A stretch of DNA of 22,515 nucleotides, from the NCBI GenBank assembly GCA_001687465.1, contig LVLI01001110.1, forward strand, positions 1 through 22,515, in the 5' to 3' direction. This document shows positions 1 through 10,356 of this stretch, piece by piece. Both the position numbers and the translations under genes were made by a program. The notes beneath the pieces are model-generated. The model ran no database searches, was not told where the DNA came from, and was given only the letters and a program-made list of their open reading frames with translations. This stretch comes from Halocafeteria seosinensis. Taxonomy: Eukaryota > Sar > Bigyra > Bicosoecida. Position 1 is the stretch's first letter; every line of letters begins with the position of its first letter.

Positions 1-203
1 GTTTATATACGTACTGTGCACAATGGCAGCCATAGATACTAGACTAGCACTTAAACGAAGAGGTGAATGAATAAACACAGTGAATGAAATGATTGTTTCA
101 TTGCTAGGAAAACCTTTAGGAGTCCCAGCAAACATGCGTTTATCACGGATGGATTCCTGAATCATCTTTTCAATCTATTCCATAGATATATTACTGGCTG
201 AGA
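1..203. other. Upstream flank of the ankyrin-SAM gene
   Basis: Short AT-rich stretch before the first gene. No coding sequence is recognised and no clear promoter motif stands out. It presumably holds the 5' UTR and proximal promoter of the ankyrin-SAM gene; that is inference from position only. Confidence 0.4.
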
Positions 204-1711
204 ATGGCGTCGGTGTATTGGTCGGCGTCCCATGGAGCGAATGACGCCCTCTCAAAGTTCCAGCAGCAGGGTGGGGATCTGGACTCCACCATGGCTCCAG
301 CCTCTTTAATGGCCACTTACGATACCCGGATCACTTCTTCGCCCACGGATACACTTGGAAAAACAGGTCAAGGTGCACCCTTGGTATCGACACCGGCGCA
401 TGTAAGTCCACATCATACTGAAAAAAGGGTTTGTGAAGATGCCATGAGGAGGGAGTTAACGTCGTCAAAAATGAGCGTTAAGCTCCATAATTGCTTATGT
501 CGTGCATAAATGAGTGTGTTTACGCTTTTTGCACATGTGTCTATACCAGGTGGAACAACCCCAATGGTCGCCCTTGCACTATGCCGCAGCGACGGGCGAT
601 TTGGCCACGGCAAAGACCCTGTTGGAACATGGAGCCCACGTCTCCAAATACGCTGTAAGCACATATACTGACCTATGAGGCTTTTTTGGTTACCATATTT
701 GAGCGAAGTTCGTTATGTCGAGGTTGCAGAACAACGGAGCCTACCAGGCGATACATTTGAGCTCGAGATTCGGGCATGACAAAGTGACCCTGTTGCTGTT
801 ATCGTACGGAGCAGATGCCAATAGTTTTGCAGAGGTATGTATGGTCCGATGATTACTTTGATGGTTTCCCACAACCATTGTTTTCTTGCTGTTTTTATAA
901 CATTACTTTATTTTTGCTAATCATTTTGCAGGATAACTTGACGCCGCTTCATTTCGCTTGCGCTTACAACCATCCAAATACTGCACAAATCCTCATTAAT
1001 CATGGAGCGCGTGCTGACGTGGCTGATTCGGTATGTGCAGAAAATCTGTCGCTAGAATTTATTTCATATCTCTATATCCTCACGCGCAACCTTGCATGCA
1101 TGCATGCAACAGACTGGGCAAACTGCACTGGACTACGCAAATAGCACCAATAATTCGTCGCTCGTAGCCGCACTCACGGATGTATCCGGGTCAAGCGAAA
1201 GTACATCCCTAATTTATAAGTGGCTAACTTTGCTTCATCTCCAGCAATACTTTCCTCAGTTCGTTGCTCAAGGATTTGATGATATCAAGTTCATTGCCAG
1301 TTACGGTAAGTCGTGTGTCTCATTAACAATGGACTTGGCGCAGGAATCATTCTCTCTATTTTGTTCCACAACACAGGCATTAATGATGAAGATTTATCAT
1401 CGATGGGTATTAATCAAACTGGGCACAGAAAGAAACTGAAGGAGTTGTATCGTATCAACGAATGTTTACCTGAAAGCAGTGGCCCAAATACCGGTAAAGA
1501 AAAGGCCGAAGGAGGGGAGAAGGAAGAGAAAGGTTCCGTGGAAGAATCCGGCGAGGAAAACGAAGGTTCTGAGGGTAGCGAATCTGGATCAGGTTCGGGT
1601 TCTGGGTCGGGCAGCGGCGGCTCTGGCTCTGAATCCGGTTCCGGGTCAGAGGAGGAATCTGGTAGTGAAGGGGAATCTGAGGGTAGCGACGAAGAAAGCG
1701 ATGAATCATGA
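204..1711 (+). CDS. Ankyrin repeat-SAM domain protein with acidic Ser/Gly/Glu tail, six exons
   Basis: Exons 204-401, 550-654, 730-834, 932-1030, 1113-1305 and 1377-1711 join into 344 codons; all five introns (71-148 nt) are GT-AG. Residues 1-25 look like a degenerate ankyrin repeat. Exons 2, 3 and 4 (35, 35 and 33 codons, phase 0 at both ends) each encode one repeat, shown by SPLHYAAATGD, AIHLSSRFGHD and TPLHFACAYNH; a last partial repeat (TGQTALDYAN) opens exon 5. Residues about 203-262 form a SAM domain, from IYKWLTLLHLQQYFPQF to GINQTGHRKKLKELY, split by intron 5. The tail (about 263-344) is Ser/Gly/Glu-rich, acidic and probably disordered. SAM and ankyrin modules mediate protein-protein contacts, so this is probably an adaptor or scaffold; its partner is unknown. 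The start is the ATG at 204, the first in frame, in the fair context gagaATGG. Confidence 0.88.
1092..1109. repeat. 18-bp perfect palindrome at the 3' end of intron 4
   Basis: TTGCATGCATGCATGCAA reads the same on both strands and ends three bases before the acceptor junction of intron 4 of the ankyrin-SAM gene. It takes the place normally held by the polypyrimidine tract. It may be a simple (GCAT)n expansion. Confidence 0.8.
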
Positions 1712-2460
1712 AGTATACTAACACCATTGCTTGCCGGAAAGGTAGAAATAATGTTAGCGATGGTATAGTTGTATGGCACAAACAAAAGCTCGGCAAGAAG
1801 ACTAGTAAGACGACCTTACATGATTTTTCGCCAGGTGACTTGAACCAATTTGTGCTTTGGAGATCATTAAAATCATTTTCTCACTGCGAACGAAAGCACA
1901 TTTCTTGCTGCCCTGCTGAGGTTATGCGCGAGGAAAAGGTGGGCAAGGAAGTCAAAAGATAAGTCTCGCGGAGATACAGCCCCGTTGCTAGTAGCAATGA
2001 GATTTTGCCATGTATGTATCCACGGTAGCAGGATTTCTTTTCCTGTTCAATGAAAACCCTTTGAGAAGAAGTGTCCAGTATTTCGATTGGTATTCGAAGA
2101 TGTGCTGGCTGAGCTCTCAGGAATTGATCGAGTCGTCATCCAGCAGCCAGCAGGTGCTCCACCACACATAACAATAATGGTATTATAACAAAGTTGTATA
2201 GGTCTACAGCTGCCGTATGCTCTAAGTTCCCACCAAATGCCGAAAAGTGAAAAACATGAAAAAAAATAAATAAAAAATAAAGTCTATATGAGTTTGTTCC
2301 CTTACGTCCTCTCGTCTTCGCCCCCTCCCGTTGTACAGTAGTGCAAAGGGTCATCCAGCGTCCTCCACAGAGGACGTGGCACGTATCTCGCTGAGTCCAG
2401 TGGTCAGAGAACGTGTTTCCTGGGATACATCAAGTCCTAGCCAAGTAGCCGAATGCAAAA

Positions 2461-2479
2461 GTGTGTCTGTGTGTGTGTG
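2461..2479. repeat. GT microsatellite, interrupted once
   Basis: Run of GT dinucleotides with one C interruption (GTGTGTCTGTGTGTGTGTG), in the upstream region of the Cys/His-domain gene. Confidence 0.85.
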
Positions 2480-2572
2480 CCAAATAGGGATACGTATGTC
2501 TCAACTCCGCGGTGGAAGAACAGTTGTCTTTTCCTTTCCACATTCCAGGGTGTCAGTTCAACCGGAGCGCAT

Positions 2573-2640
2573 TCCGGAGTAAATACGGCCTTTTCCGTCG
2601 TTTTCTCCGGAGTAAATCCTAGTCCCCATGGGTCCCATGG
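2573..2640. promoter_or_regulatory. Direct and inverted repeats upstream of the Cys/His-domain gene
   Basis: The 12-mer TCCGGAGTAAAT occurs twice, at 2573-2584 and 2606-2617 (33 bp apart, about three helical turns). It is followed by a perfect inverted repeat CCATGGG-T-CCCATGG at 2626-2640. The cluster lies about 300-365 bp before the start codon. Paired sites on one helix face are consistent with cis-regulatory elements, but no factor can be named. Confidence 0.35.
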
Positions 2641-2937
2641 TAGTCTTGAGCAGTGAGAGAACAGAGGGATCTCATGACATGCGTGCATCCTACACGCAGC
2701 TGATGATGAGTCAGGAAAGTGGGAGAAATTTGACCCGTCAATCATTTCTTGAGGAACAGAGGGCGCATTGAGTTTGTCTCTTTCGGGAGGGTTATACACG
2801 CCATTCAACCCCACATTGTCTCCTGTATGTCCTTTCATGTGAAAGAGCGTTCTTTTTCCTATCGGGTGACACTTTGTGATTGTGGTTATCGTCATTAGAA
2901 AGCAGTGAAAAGGGGGCGTTTTGTTTTGCTTTTCTCC

Positions 2938-5448
2938 ATGGATCCTTCGTGGCAGCGCTTCCCGGCCGAGAGGACGAGGACGTCGGATTCGAGGCTCCCT
3001 AGCTCTTCAGAGACCGATTCGGGGGCTGCACCCTCCACTTTATCCTTTTCGGGCGCGTTTACTCCACAGTATGAACAGGGTGAATCGGCTACACGTGTGC
3101 ACATAGACGAGTGGGGACGGCAACAGACCGCTTCCTCGCTCCGATTTGCTGCTCCAGCACCCTTTTCCGGTTCCAATCCCTACATATCAGCACCCTCAGA
3201 GTTTCCCGGGACCCACCCGGGTAAATCTGTCAAAGAGTCGGCGTCACTCATGCACGTCAATGGAGCTGCCGCCAACGGGGCTCAACCCCGTCCCGGCCCG
3301 CAACAAGCAGCACAACAACCCTCCATGAGGGGAGGAGGAGGAGGCGGGGCAGGGCAACAGGCCGCCAATCCCATACAGAACTATTGTGGTATTTCCACGG
3401 GAGGAACTATGGCAGTGTCGTCTTCCACCGCGGCGGCGGCCGCCGCCACCTCGGCTGCCATGCCTCCTGCGCATCAGCCGCAACCATGGGGATATTACCC
3501 ACAACACCATAGTGGCGAGCCGCCGTTGGTGACGGGAGTAGGAGCCGCCAGTATAGAGACAGATGATAGCCATAGTGCGACAGGAAGTGATTGCGATAGA
3601 CATTCGTTCTCCTTGGGAGGTAAGTGCATCTAGGCTTTTTTCACCACTACTTGTTTTTCTGCTCGACGTTGTCCCCGTCTTTGTGACTGCTGATAATTAA
3701 TGCGTCAAACTTTGTCCTTGCCCTATTTTTCTGTGTATGCAGAGTTTAGTAATTTCACTGGTGCTACCGGAGGACCGGGAGGAGGAGGCAGTAACACCAC
3801 CTTGTATTCGGATGGTATTAGTGGAGGCGGCGTCCCTGGGATGCCAGGTGGAGGCGGTGGTTTTGGTCTTCCACCTTTTACAGGAACAAACGGAGCCAAT
3901 TTGGCATCAATTGGTGGTATGTACAACGTACATCAGCCGCAAAAGGCTCACCCCCCGCAACAACCATCGGGACAATTTACCAGTTGGGTGCACAATCCGT
4001 CAAGACCACCGTCTTCCTCTTCTACCACCACAATGTTCTTCCCACCTCCGGAATTCGGGGAAGGGCATTTCGGGTATCCTAATCATCCTAGTGTTCACCA
4101 GCCACATCATCGATATGTCAATTCCATAGAGGGGGAACAACAACCTCCCATGCAGTTTGCTTCCGGTGATTCAGATTCTTCGCACCAACGTTCGTCTAAC
4201 CTGTATGACCTTGAAAATTCTCCCCCGATATCGTCTCAGCAGGATAATACGTACCTTCCTTTTCCATCGTTTGTCCTTGCTAACTCCGGAATTGCAGCTG
4301 AATCAAATACTCAGCAATACGGATCAAATGCGCACACTCCTGCAGACTCTGGGGATCCTCCTAACGAGGTTCCCACAAAACCAAATCTTACGCTGAAACC
4401 GATTGATGTAACGAAGATATCAAAGAAGAAGGATATACCTACCCCTTCCCCTACGACTGCTGATGCTGCAAGCTCATTGGTTGGTCTTGGCATGGGGATG
4501 CAAAGTACCGGTGCTGCACAAGCTGCTAGTCTGGCTAACGCAGGGGAAGATTTTGATGATGATGACGACGATGGTCAGGAACACGACTCAGATCGCAATT
4601 CCATGACCGCCGATGACTCAGCCAGAGAGTATCTTTCGAGCAACTACGCTGACGAGTATGTCGACGATAATTCTTCCGGTTACGGCTCAATGAGCTATAA
4701 ACAATTCCAGGGTCGCAGGACGAAACAAGTCGATGATAAAGCGGATCTGTCGGACTTCCCTCCTGCTGAACGGCAAGCAGTCAGAAGACATTCAGAACCG
4801 AGTAAAGTGAGGCGTGAACGGCATGAAAGACAGCACGGCGATACGGAAGGTATTTTGGAATCTATTTTTCATCGCCACGCTTCCGCAGTCAACTCAAATG
4901 GGGAACCATGCATGTCGTATGAGGATCTAAATAAACTGGCCTCAACGCATGGGCCTACGTTGCTAAAGAGCGATGCTTCAGCAATGTCCTCGTTTCTCAC
5001 CTCTGGAGGGCTCTTCAAGAATGGAACCGATGATTTAATGGATCTGAACTTCTTTAAAGATCATTATCACTTATGCAATCGATGTACATCGTCGCGAAAG
5101 AAGAGCAATCGGAAACCAACGGAAGTTGTTGTGGCAGCTTTACCGGAGCAATACGAAGGAGATTTAATTAAGTGCTGCGAGCATTTCCAATGGGTATGGT
5201 GTGCGGTAAGTCGCAACCTTTGAAGTCTATTGTTGTTTAGACTTAATTATTATTTGATGTACTACGTGCAGGGATATTCGGTCACGGGTAACTCAAAGTG
5301 CATCGGAACGCATCGACACCAGTCGTGCCCTAAATATTTAGCAAAGTGCACATTTTGGAAACACAAGAAGCCTCCTGGGAAAATCAACCATAAGCGAAAA
5401 GTGCCTTCCAATGGTGCTGCCAAAGCACCAAAACAGCAGAGGAAATGA
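2938..5448 (+). CDS. Low-complexity protein with C-terminal Cys/His-rich, probably zinc-binding domain; three exons
   Basis: Exons 2938-3619, 3743-5205 and 5272-5448 give 773 aa; introns are 123 and 66 nt, both GT-AG with GTAAGT donors. The start is the ATG at 2938 (MDPSWQRFP); the frame stays open upstream but has no other ATG. Residues 1-550 are low complexity, rich in Gly, Pro, Gln, Ser and Ala, with a poly-Asp stretch near residue 500. Near residue 570 is a basic stretch (RRHSEPSKVRRERHERQ). The C-terminal 110 residues are different: C672 and C675 (CNRC), C705-C706-x-H708, C714, C725, H729, H731, C734, C741 and H746, with VWCAGYSVTGNSKC and THRHQSCPKYLAKC between, ending in a lysine-rich tail that could act as a nuclear localisation signal. 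Ligand spacing suggests two or more zinc sites. I do not recognise the family. A nuclear nucleic-acid-binding role is a guess. The gene converges on the kinase gene; 208 bp separate the two stop codons. Confidence 0.83.
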
Positions 5449-5656
5449 TGCTCCTCTTAAGTTTTCATACTTTCTCCCTCGGTACTGGATGGATAGCTAC
5501 GGGTGAAAACATTCCTCTGAACATGGTATATTTGGTTGCACACGAAAGAGTCATTCGAAAACGTGAACAGATAATAGCAGTGTGCCACAGGGCTCTACCA
5601 CAGTGATTCAAGTTAATCCACAAACAATGTCCCGTTGAGGAATTTAGCGCTCGTGT

Positions 5657-7054
5657 TCAAATGCTTGTTTGTTCACCGCATACAAAGTCATGTAGAGCGA
5701 GTTGTAGAGCAGTGTACCTTTGCGTCGGGTCGCAGTGAAGGCATTGATAGATAAAGTCCGCCAGATCGGGATCCAGTTCATCTGGAACCTGTGGAATTCT
5801 GTGCTGCTCACGTAAGCACTTCATTAGGCTGACCATGTCATTATTGAATTCGTCTTTCCAAGGGGCTATCCCTGTAGCCAATTCCAGCGCGGTACACCCC
5901 ACGCTCCAAATGTCTGCCGGAAACGAAAGTCGGTCCATATCCAGAGCCACTTCAGGAGCCAAATAGTAAGGAGTACCGGGGCACTTTGGACCACGATGAA
6001 ACACTTTTCCTCCAAGCTGCTGCTCTCCCCCGTCATTTCCCCGATTGCGATTCTCAGCCTGAGCAGAAAGCCTTCCAAACACTCCGAGGGGTTCGGAAGC
6101 ATCGTTGGGTTCGGGATCTTCGGGCTTAAGGAAAGCATTGTCAAAGTCTGTGAGTTTGGCGACACCATTGTCGTCAAGTAAAACGTTGGACGGCTTAATG
6201 TCACCATGGACGATCCCATTATCATGAAGATGCTTCACGGCGCTGGTGATATCAGCCATATACTTTTGAATGATGGTAGTATCCATGGTGTTGAACTCTC
6301 GAAGCACATCTGATAAACTCTTTCCTGGCATGTATTCCATGAGCATGTAGAACGTGTCGCTGTTGTTATCCCACTCGCATCCATAATACTGTACTACATT
6401 TTCATGCTGGATCGCGTGGAAATCATCCATTTCCTTGAGGACTTCCAGTGCCGAGATGCCCTTTCGTTCTCCTCGCATTTCTTTGACGGCGATCGGTACT
6501 CCGCGCACCAAATCTAGTCCACGGTATAAGTAGGCACCTCGATTGCTGGCAACCAATCCATTGTCCCGGTCATACATCCATCGCGGCAGTTTCTGCCTAC
6601 ACATTCCGGATTTCGACCGCGACGCGTACTGTCTTGGGATGGCGGAAGCAGGATTCCAGGCGTTGGCGGGCGGTCGTCCGTTGTTTCCTTGATGACCGGG
6701 ACGGTAGTCATTGGAACTACGAGAGACGTCTCCTCCACCAGGTCCATAGGACCACGTTACCGTCCGTCGCGTATTGTCATTTATCTCGAAGGCTCGATGG
6801 CTTGTGGGGATGGGTTCATCTTCCTCGTCTTCTTCCAGGGACTGAGACGCCTGCTCGACGATATGGGGGGACGGGATCCTCTCCATACCGTAGTCGGACT
6901 CCTCATTTCCACGGGGTATCTCCTCCACTTCCTCCTCGGTGGCGCCGGAAGGGCCTCCTCCTTGTTCTGGTCGACTGGACGCTCGTATCGGGGCACGATC
7001 AGAAGGTTCGTCCCAAATCTGACCCTTGGAGGAACTACTCTGCCCCTGGCCCAT
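5657..7054 (-). CDS. STE/MAP3K-like serine/threonine protein kinase with HGD and DFD motifs, probably N-myristoylated
   Basis: Single exon, 465 aa from the ATG at 7054. That ATG (context ATT-ATG-G, A at -3 and G at +4) is better than the ATG two codons upstream at 7060, and gives MGQGQSSSSK, which fits the N-myristoylation rule (G2, small residue at 6). Residues 10-160 are acidic and low complexity. The kinase domain covers about 165-460. The Gly-rich loop is weak (ASNRGAYLYRG), the ATP-binding Lys is K191 (AVKEM), the catalytic loop is VHGDIKPSN with D285, and the metal-binding motif is DFD at 303-305 instead of DFG. TPYYLAPE (APE 366-368) and DIWSVGCTALELATG confirm the fold and suggest the STE/MAP3K group. 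An insert of about 50 residues lies between DFD and the activation segment. Catalytic Lys and both Asp are kept, so activity is plausible; the missing HRD Arg makes it a non-RD kinase. The substrate is unknown. Confidence 0.87.
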   Translation of the reverse strand: MGQGQSSSSKGQIWDEPSDRAPIRASSRPEQGGGPSGATEEEVEEIPRGNEESDYGMERIPSPHIVEQASQSLEEDEEDEPIPTSHRAFEINDNTRRTVTWSYGPGGGDVSRSSNDYRPGHQGNNGRPPANAWNPASAIPRQYASRSKSGMCRQKLPRWMYDRDNGLVASNRGAYLYRGLDLVRGVPIAVKEMRGERKGISALEVLKEMDDFHAIQHENVVQYYGCEWDNNSDTFYMLMEYMPGKSLSDVLREFNTMDTTIIQKYMADITSAVKHLHDNGIVHGDIKPSNVLLDDNGVAKLTDFDNAFLKPEDPEPNDASEPLGVFGRLSAQAENRNRGNDGGEQQLGGKVFHRGPKCPGTPYYLAPEVALDMDRLSFPADIWSVGCTALELATGIAPWKDEFNNDMVSLMKCLREQHRIPQVPDELDPDLADFIYQCLHCDPTQRYTALQLALHDFVCGEQTSI

Positions 7055-7954
7055 AATCATACAGCTGGAATTTATCCCCCGGGAGCCTGCCTGTATATGG
7101 TACAACAACAAGACAAGGGCGCTACGCTACGCTGCAGTTGCGCGAGGCGAGCGAGAGAGAAAAGGAGCAAGCACTCCTCTCTCGTGTTACCAATCCAGTA
7201 TGCGACGAATGCTCAACTACTGTACCCCCCACAGACGGCGACCGACGTACCGGCAGTGGAACAAACCTCGGCGGCTGTCGACCTCTGCTTATGTACGCGA
7301 AAACTTGTCTGGTCGACTTGACTTGACTCAGCACCCCACGTACCACAGACGGTTGTACTAGTGTACAACAAAGAAGGGACACATGCATCCCAGTCAACAT
7401 ACCAAAGAGATAGAGAGTGACACTCACCCAGTGGTGCATGCTCCGTGCTGGCGCTGGTATCGTACTCTGTGTGTGTAAAGCTTCACATTGAAGAACTTCA
7501 ATTGAAGTGGCTGCTCTTCAACATCCGTGTCTGGGACACTGTCTGCCAGCAAGGATACCGGATACGGGTCGCTCCTTCAATGCTATCGTACAGACCAGGA
7601 TATTCCAAGAAACTTGCAAGTGTTGGGAAGGATTGCGTTGACTTCGCCGGGTAATGCAACTCATATGTGCTGCTACCAACATGTGGTGGTACGAGTGTAC
7701 GAGATTCTATTATGTACCATGGTACAATGTACCTTAATGAGAAGCAAGGTATCACGTCGGCAACAAGGATCATGAACGATGTCATGCTGATCAATAACAT
7801 GCAACATTAACTTTATCCTTCGGGGTTGTATTGGCATTATGTCCATTAACGACAAAGGGAGCGATCCCTCAAAATTTATATACTTAGAAGCAAAACTCAA
7901 ACTGTGGCGTTCAGTCCACTTTCACTACATCAGTGTTGTCTCAAGAGAGAATTA
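7055..7954. other. Intergenic between HSP70 3' end and kinase 5' end
   Basis: About 900 bp between two minus-strand genes, so it holds the HSP70 3' UTR and the kinase promoter. Open frames here are short and unrelated to anything I recognise. A 12-bp palindrome, GTACCATGGTAC, lies at 7714-7725. No poly(A) signal or TATA box is clear. Confidence 0.5.
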
Positions 7955-10356
7955 TTAGTCCACCTCCTCAATTTTGGGTCCAGCGTTGGAGCTATCTCCA
8001 CCTTCTCCCTCAGATGGGGTGTATGCTGAACCTGGTGCTCCAGGCATGCCACCAGGCATTCCGCCGGGCATTCCACCTTCACCACCCTCGGCTCCGTATA
8101 ACTTGGCCATGATCGGAGAGCACTTTTGTTCCAAAGCTTTCTGCTTTTCTTCATACTCTTCCTTTTCAGCTTCTCCATGGGCATCGAGCCATTCAATAGC
8201 TTCACTCACACTATCTTCGACCGTCTTCTTATCCTCGTCGGAAAGTTTACCGGCTACCTTTTCGTCACGAATTGAATTACGAATCTGGAAAGCGTAGTTC
8301 TCAAGTCCATTCTTGGCCTCAACGCGAGCCTTTTGTGCTTCATCATCAGCCTTGTATTTTTCTGCCTCGGAAACCATTCTTTCGATTTCTTCTTTGCTCA
8401 AACGTCCCTTATCGTTTGTGATAGTAATCTTGTTTTCCTTACCAGTGCTCTTCTCGACAGCACTGACGTTAAGAATACCATTCGCATCGATATCATAGGT
8501 AACCTCAATCTGGGGAATACCTCGGGCCATGGGGGGAATACCGTCTAGATGGAACTTCCCTAGAAGGTTGTTGTCCTTGGTCATAGAGCGTTCTCCCTCG
8601 AAAACTTGAATCAGTACACCAGGTTGGTTGTCAGAGTATGTGGAGAATGTCTGTGTCTTCTTGCAGGGAATGGTCGTGTTTCGGGGAATGAGTGTTGTCA
8701 TCACACCACCAGCTGTTTCGAGACCCATGGACAAAGGAGCTACATCCAATAGCAACAAATCATCCAATTTCCCTCCCTTGTCAGTTCCAGCAAGGATAGC
8801 TGCTTGTACTGTAGCTCCGTAGGCTACGGCTTCATCAGGGTTGATGCTCTTACAAGCTTCCTTTCCATTGAAATACTCAGAAAGCATATTCTGGATCTTG
8901 GGGATACGGGTAGAACCTCCAACAAGAACGATTTCATGTACGTCTCCTTTGCCCATCTTGGCATCGCGAAGAACTTTATCCACAGGCTGAACTGTCTTCT
9001 TGAAATAGTCCATGCACATTTCTTCGAAACGAGCACGAGTAAGTGTTGTACTGTAATCTACTCCTTCAAAGAGTGAGTCGATTTCGATGAAAGCCTGAGT
9101 ACTTGAGGAAAGCGTGCGTTTTGCCCGCTCGCATGCGGTTCTCAAACGACGAATGGAGCGTTGGTTTCCACTTGGGTCCTTGCGGTGCTTCTTCTTGAAG
9201 TCAGCAATGCAATACTCTACCAAACGGTTGTCGAAATCTTCTCCTCCCAAGTGGGTATCACCAGCAGTAGCTTTCACTTCAAAAATTCCATCTTCAATAG
9301 TGAGCAAAGAAACATCGAAAGTTCCTCCACCAAGATCGAAAATCAACACGTTTCTCTCTCCACCTTTCTTGTCCAAACCGTAGGCGATGGCGGCTGCTGT
9401 GGGTTCATTGATAATGCGCAGTACATTCAAGTTAGCGATAGACCCGGCATCTTTGGTGGCTTGACGTTGTGAGTCGTTGAAGTACGCAGGGACAGTCACA
9501 ACCGCGTTTCGGACTTCTCCTCCAAGGAAACTTTCGGCAATCTCTTTCATCTTGGTCAAGACCATGGATGAGACTTCCTCCGCAGCAAACTTTACAGTCT
9601 CTCCCTTGTAAGTCACCTGCAACATTGGCTTGTCGTTGTCTCCACGAACTACGGTGAATGGCCAGTGCTTCATATCTGCTTGTACAACAGGGTCAGAAAA
9701 CTTGCGGCCAATGAGACGCTTGGCATCAAAGACAGTGTTGGAGGGGTTCATCGCCGTCTGGTTCTTGGCGGCATCTCCAATCAGACGCTCGGTCTCAGTG
9801 AACGCCACATAAGAAGGAGTGGTACGATTACCCTGTACATAAAAAAACATTATCAGCAAACAACGAACGTAATGTAAGCAATCACGTGATGCAGCACGAA
9901 GTAAACGGCCACACACACACAAACAACGCGGAGTCACTTCACTTCCTTTCAAATCCTCGCTACGAGACATGCACTCTCCCTTCTTCCCACCCAGAAGCAA
10001 CCACACAGATGCACGTGTACCTCCTAACCTATTGTTGCCTCAATTGAAGCACAATTTCCTCTATATTCCTTCTCTAATGGAAGAAAAGAAGAATGGAACA
10101 AAAATGCACCGGGAAGGAAAAAATACAAAAAAAGGTGCCGGGAACCCCTCAAAGGGGGAAGTCGAGGGGACGGGATTTTGCAGGGTCCACTACCTCCGCA
10201 ACAGGAATTTCCGGAATAAACTCACTAATATCGGCGCATACATACCTGATCATTGGCGATGATCTCCACACGATCATTTTGCCATACTCCTACACACGAG
10301 TAGGTGGTTCCGAGGTCGATACCGACGGAGAATCCTTTGACAGGAGAGGCAGACAT
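7955..10356 (-). CDS. HSP70: Cytosolic heat shock protein 70 (HSP70/HSC70), two exons
   Basis: Exon 1 (10356-10246, 37 codons) encodes [20 protein letters not shown] and ends at IIANDQ; exon 2 (9832-7955) resumes at [11 protein letters not shown]. Together they give 662 aa, normal for a cytosolic HSP70. The 413-nt intron (10245-9833) starts GTATGT and ends TGTACAG, and is much longer than most introns here. The ATPase domain shows the three family signatures: IDLGTTYS, the phosphate-2 motif [15 protein letters not shown] and the adenosine motif [14 protein letters not shown]. The substrate-binding domain follows, then a C-terminal GGMP repeat stretch and the terminal IEEVD. EEVD is the cytosolic/nuclear mark that binds TPR co-chaperones; the protein has no KDEL and no organelle presequence. 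It is an ATP-driven chaperone that works with J-domain proteins and exchange factors. No frameshift or missing catalytic residue is seen. Confidence 0.98.

Larger units (their letters stand above)
1712..2937. other. Intergenic: 3' flank of ankyrin-SAM gene and promoter of the next gene
   Basis: About 1.2 kb between two plus-strand genes. It contains an A-rich run near 2250-2281 with several AATAAA-like words (possible poly(A) signals, though 540 nt or more past the stop), a GT microsatellite at 2461-2479, and short direct and inverted repeats at 2573-2640. An 84-codon frame at 1708-1962 and a 152-codon minus-strand frame at 2437-2895 show no recognisable protein and are not called as genes. 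Confidence 0.5.

Noticed and set aside
1708-1962. 84-codon plus-strand frame overlapping the ankyrin-SAM stop
   Set aside because: It lies in the probable 3' UTR with no recognisable protein features.
2437-2895. Minus-strand 152-codon frame starting at an ATG
   Set aside because: It overlaps the promoter of the Cys/His-domain gene, shows no domain, and contains the repeat and microsatellite sequence, so chance is more likely.
6689-7321. Plus-strand 210-codon open frame opposite the kinase N-terminus
   Set aside because: It is antisense to the low-complexity kinase N-terminus and has no recognisable domain; the kinase frame explains the codon pattern.
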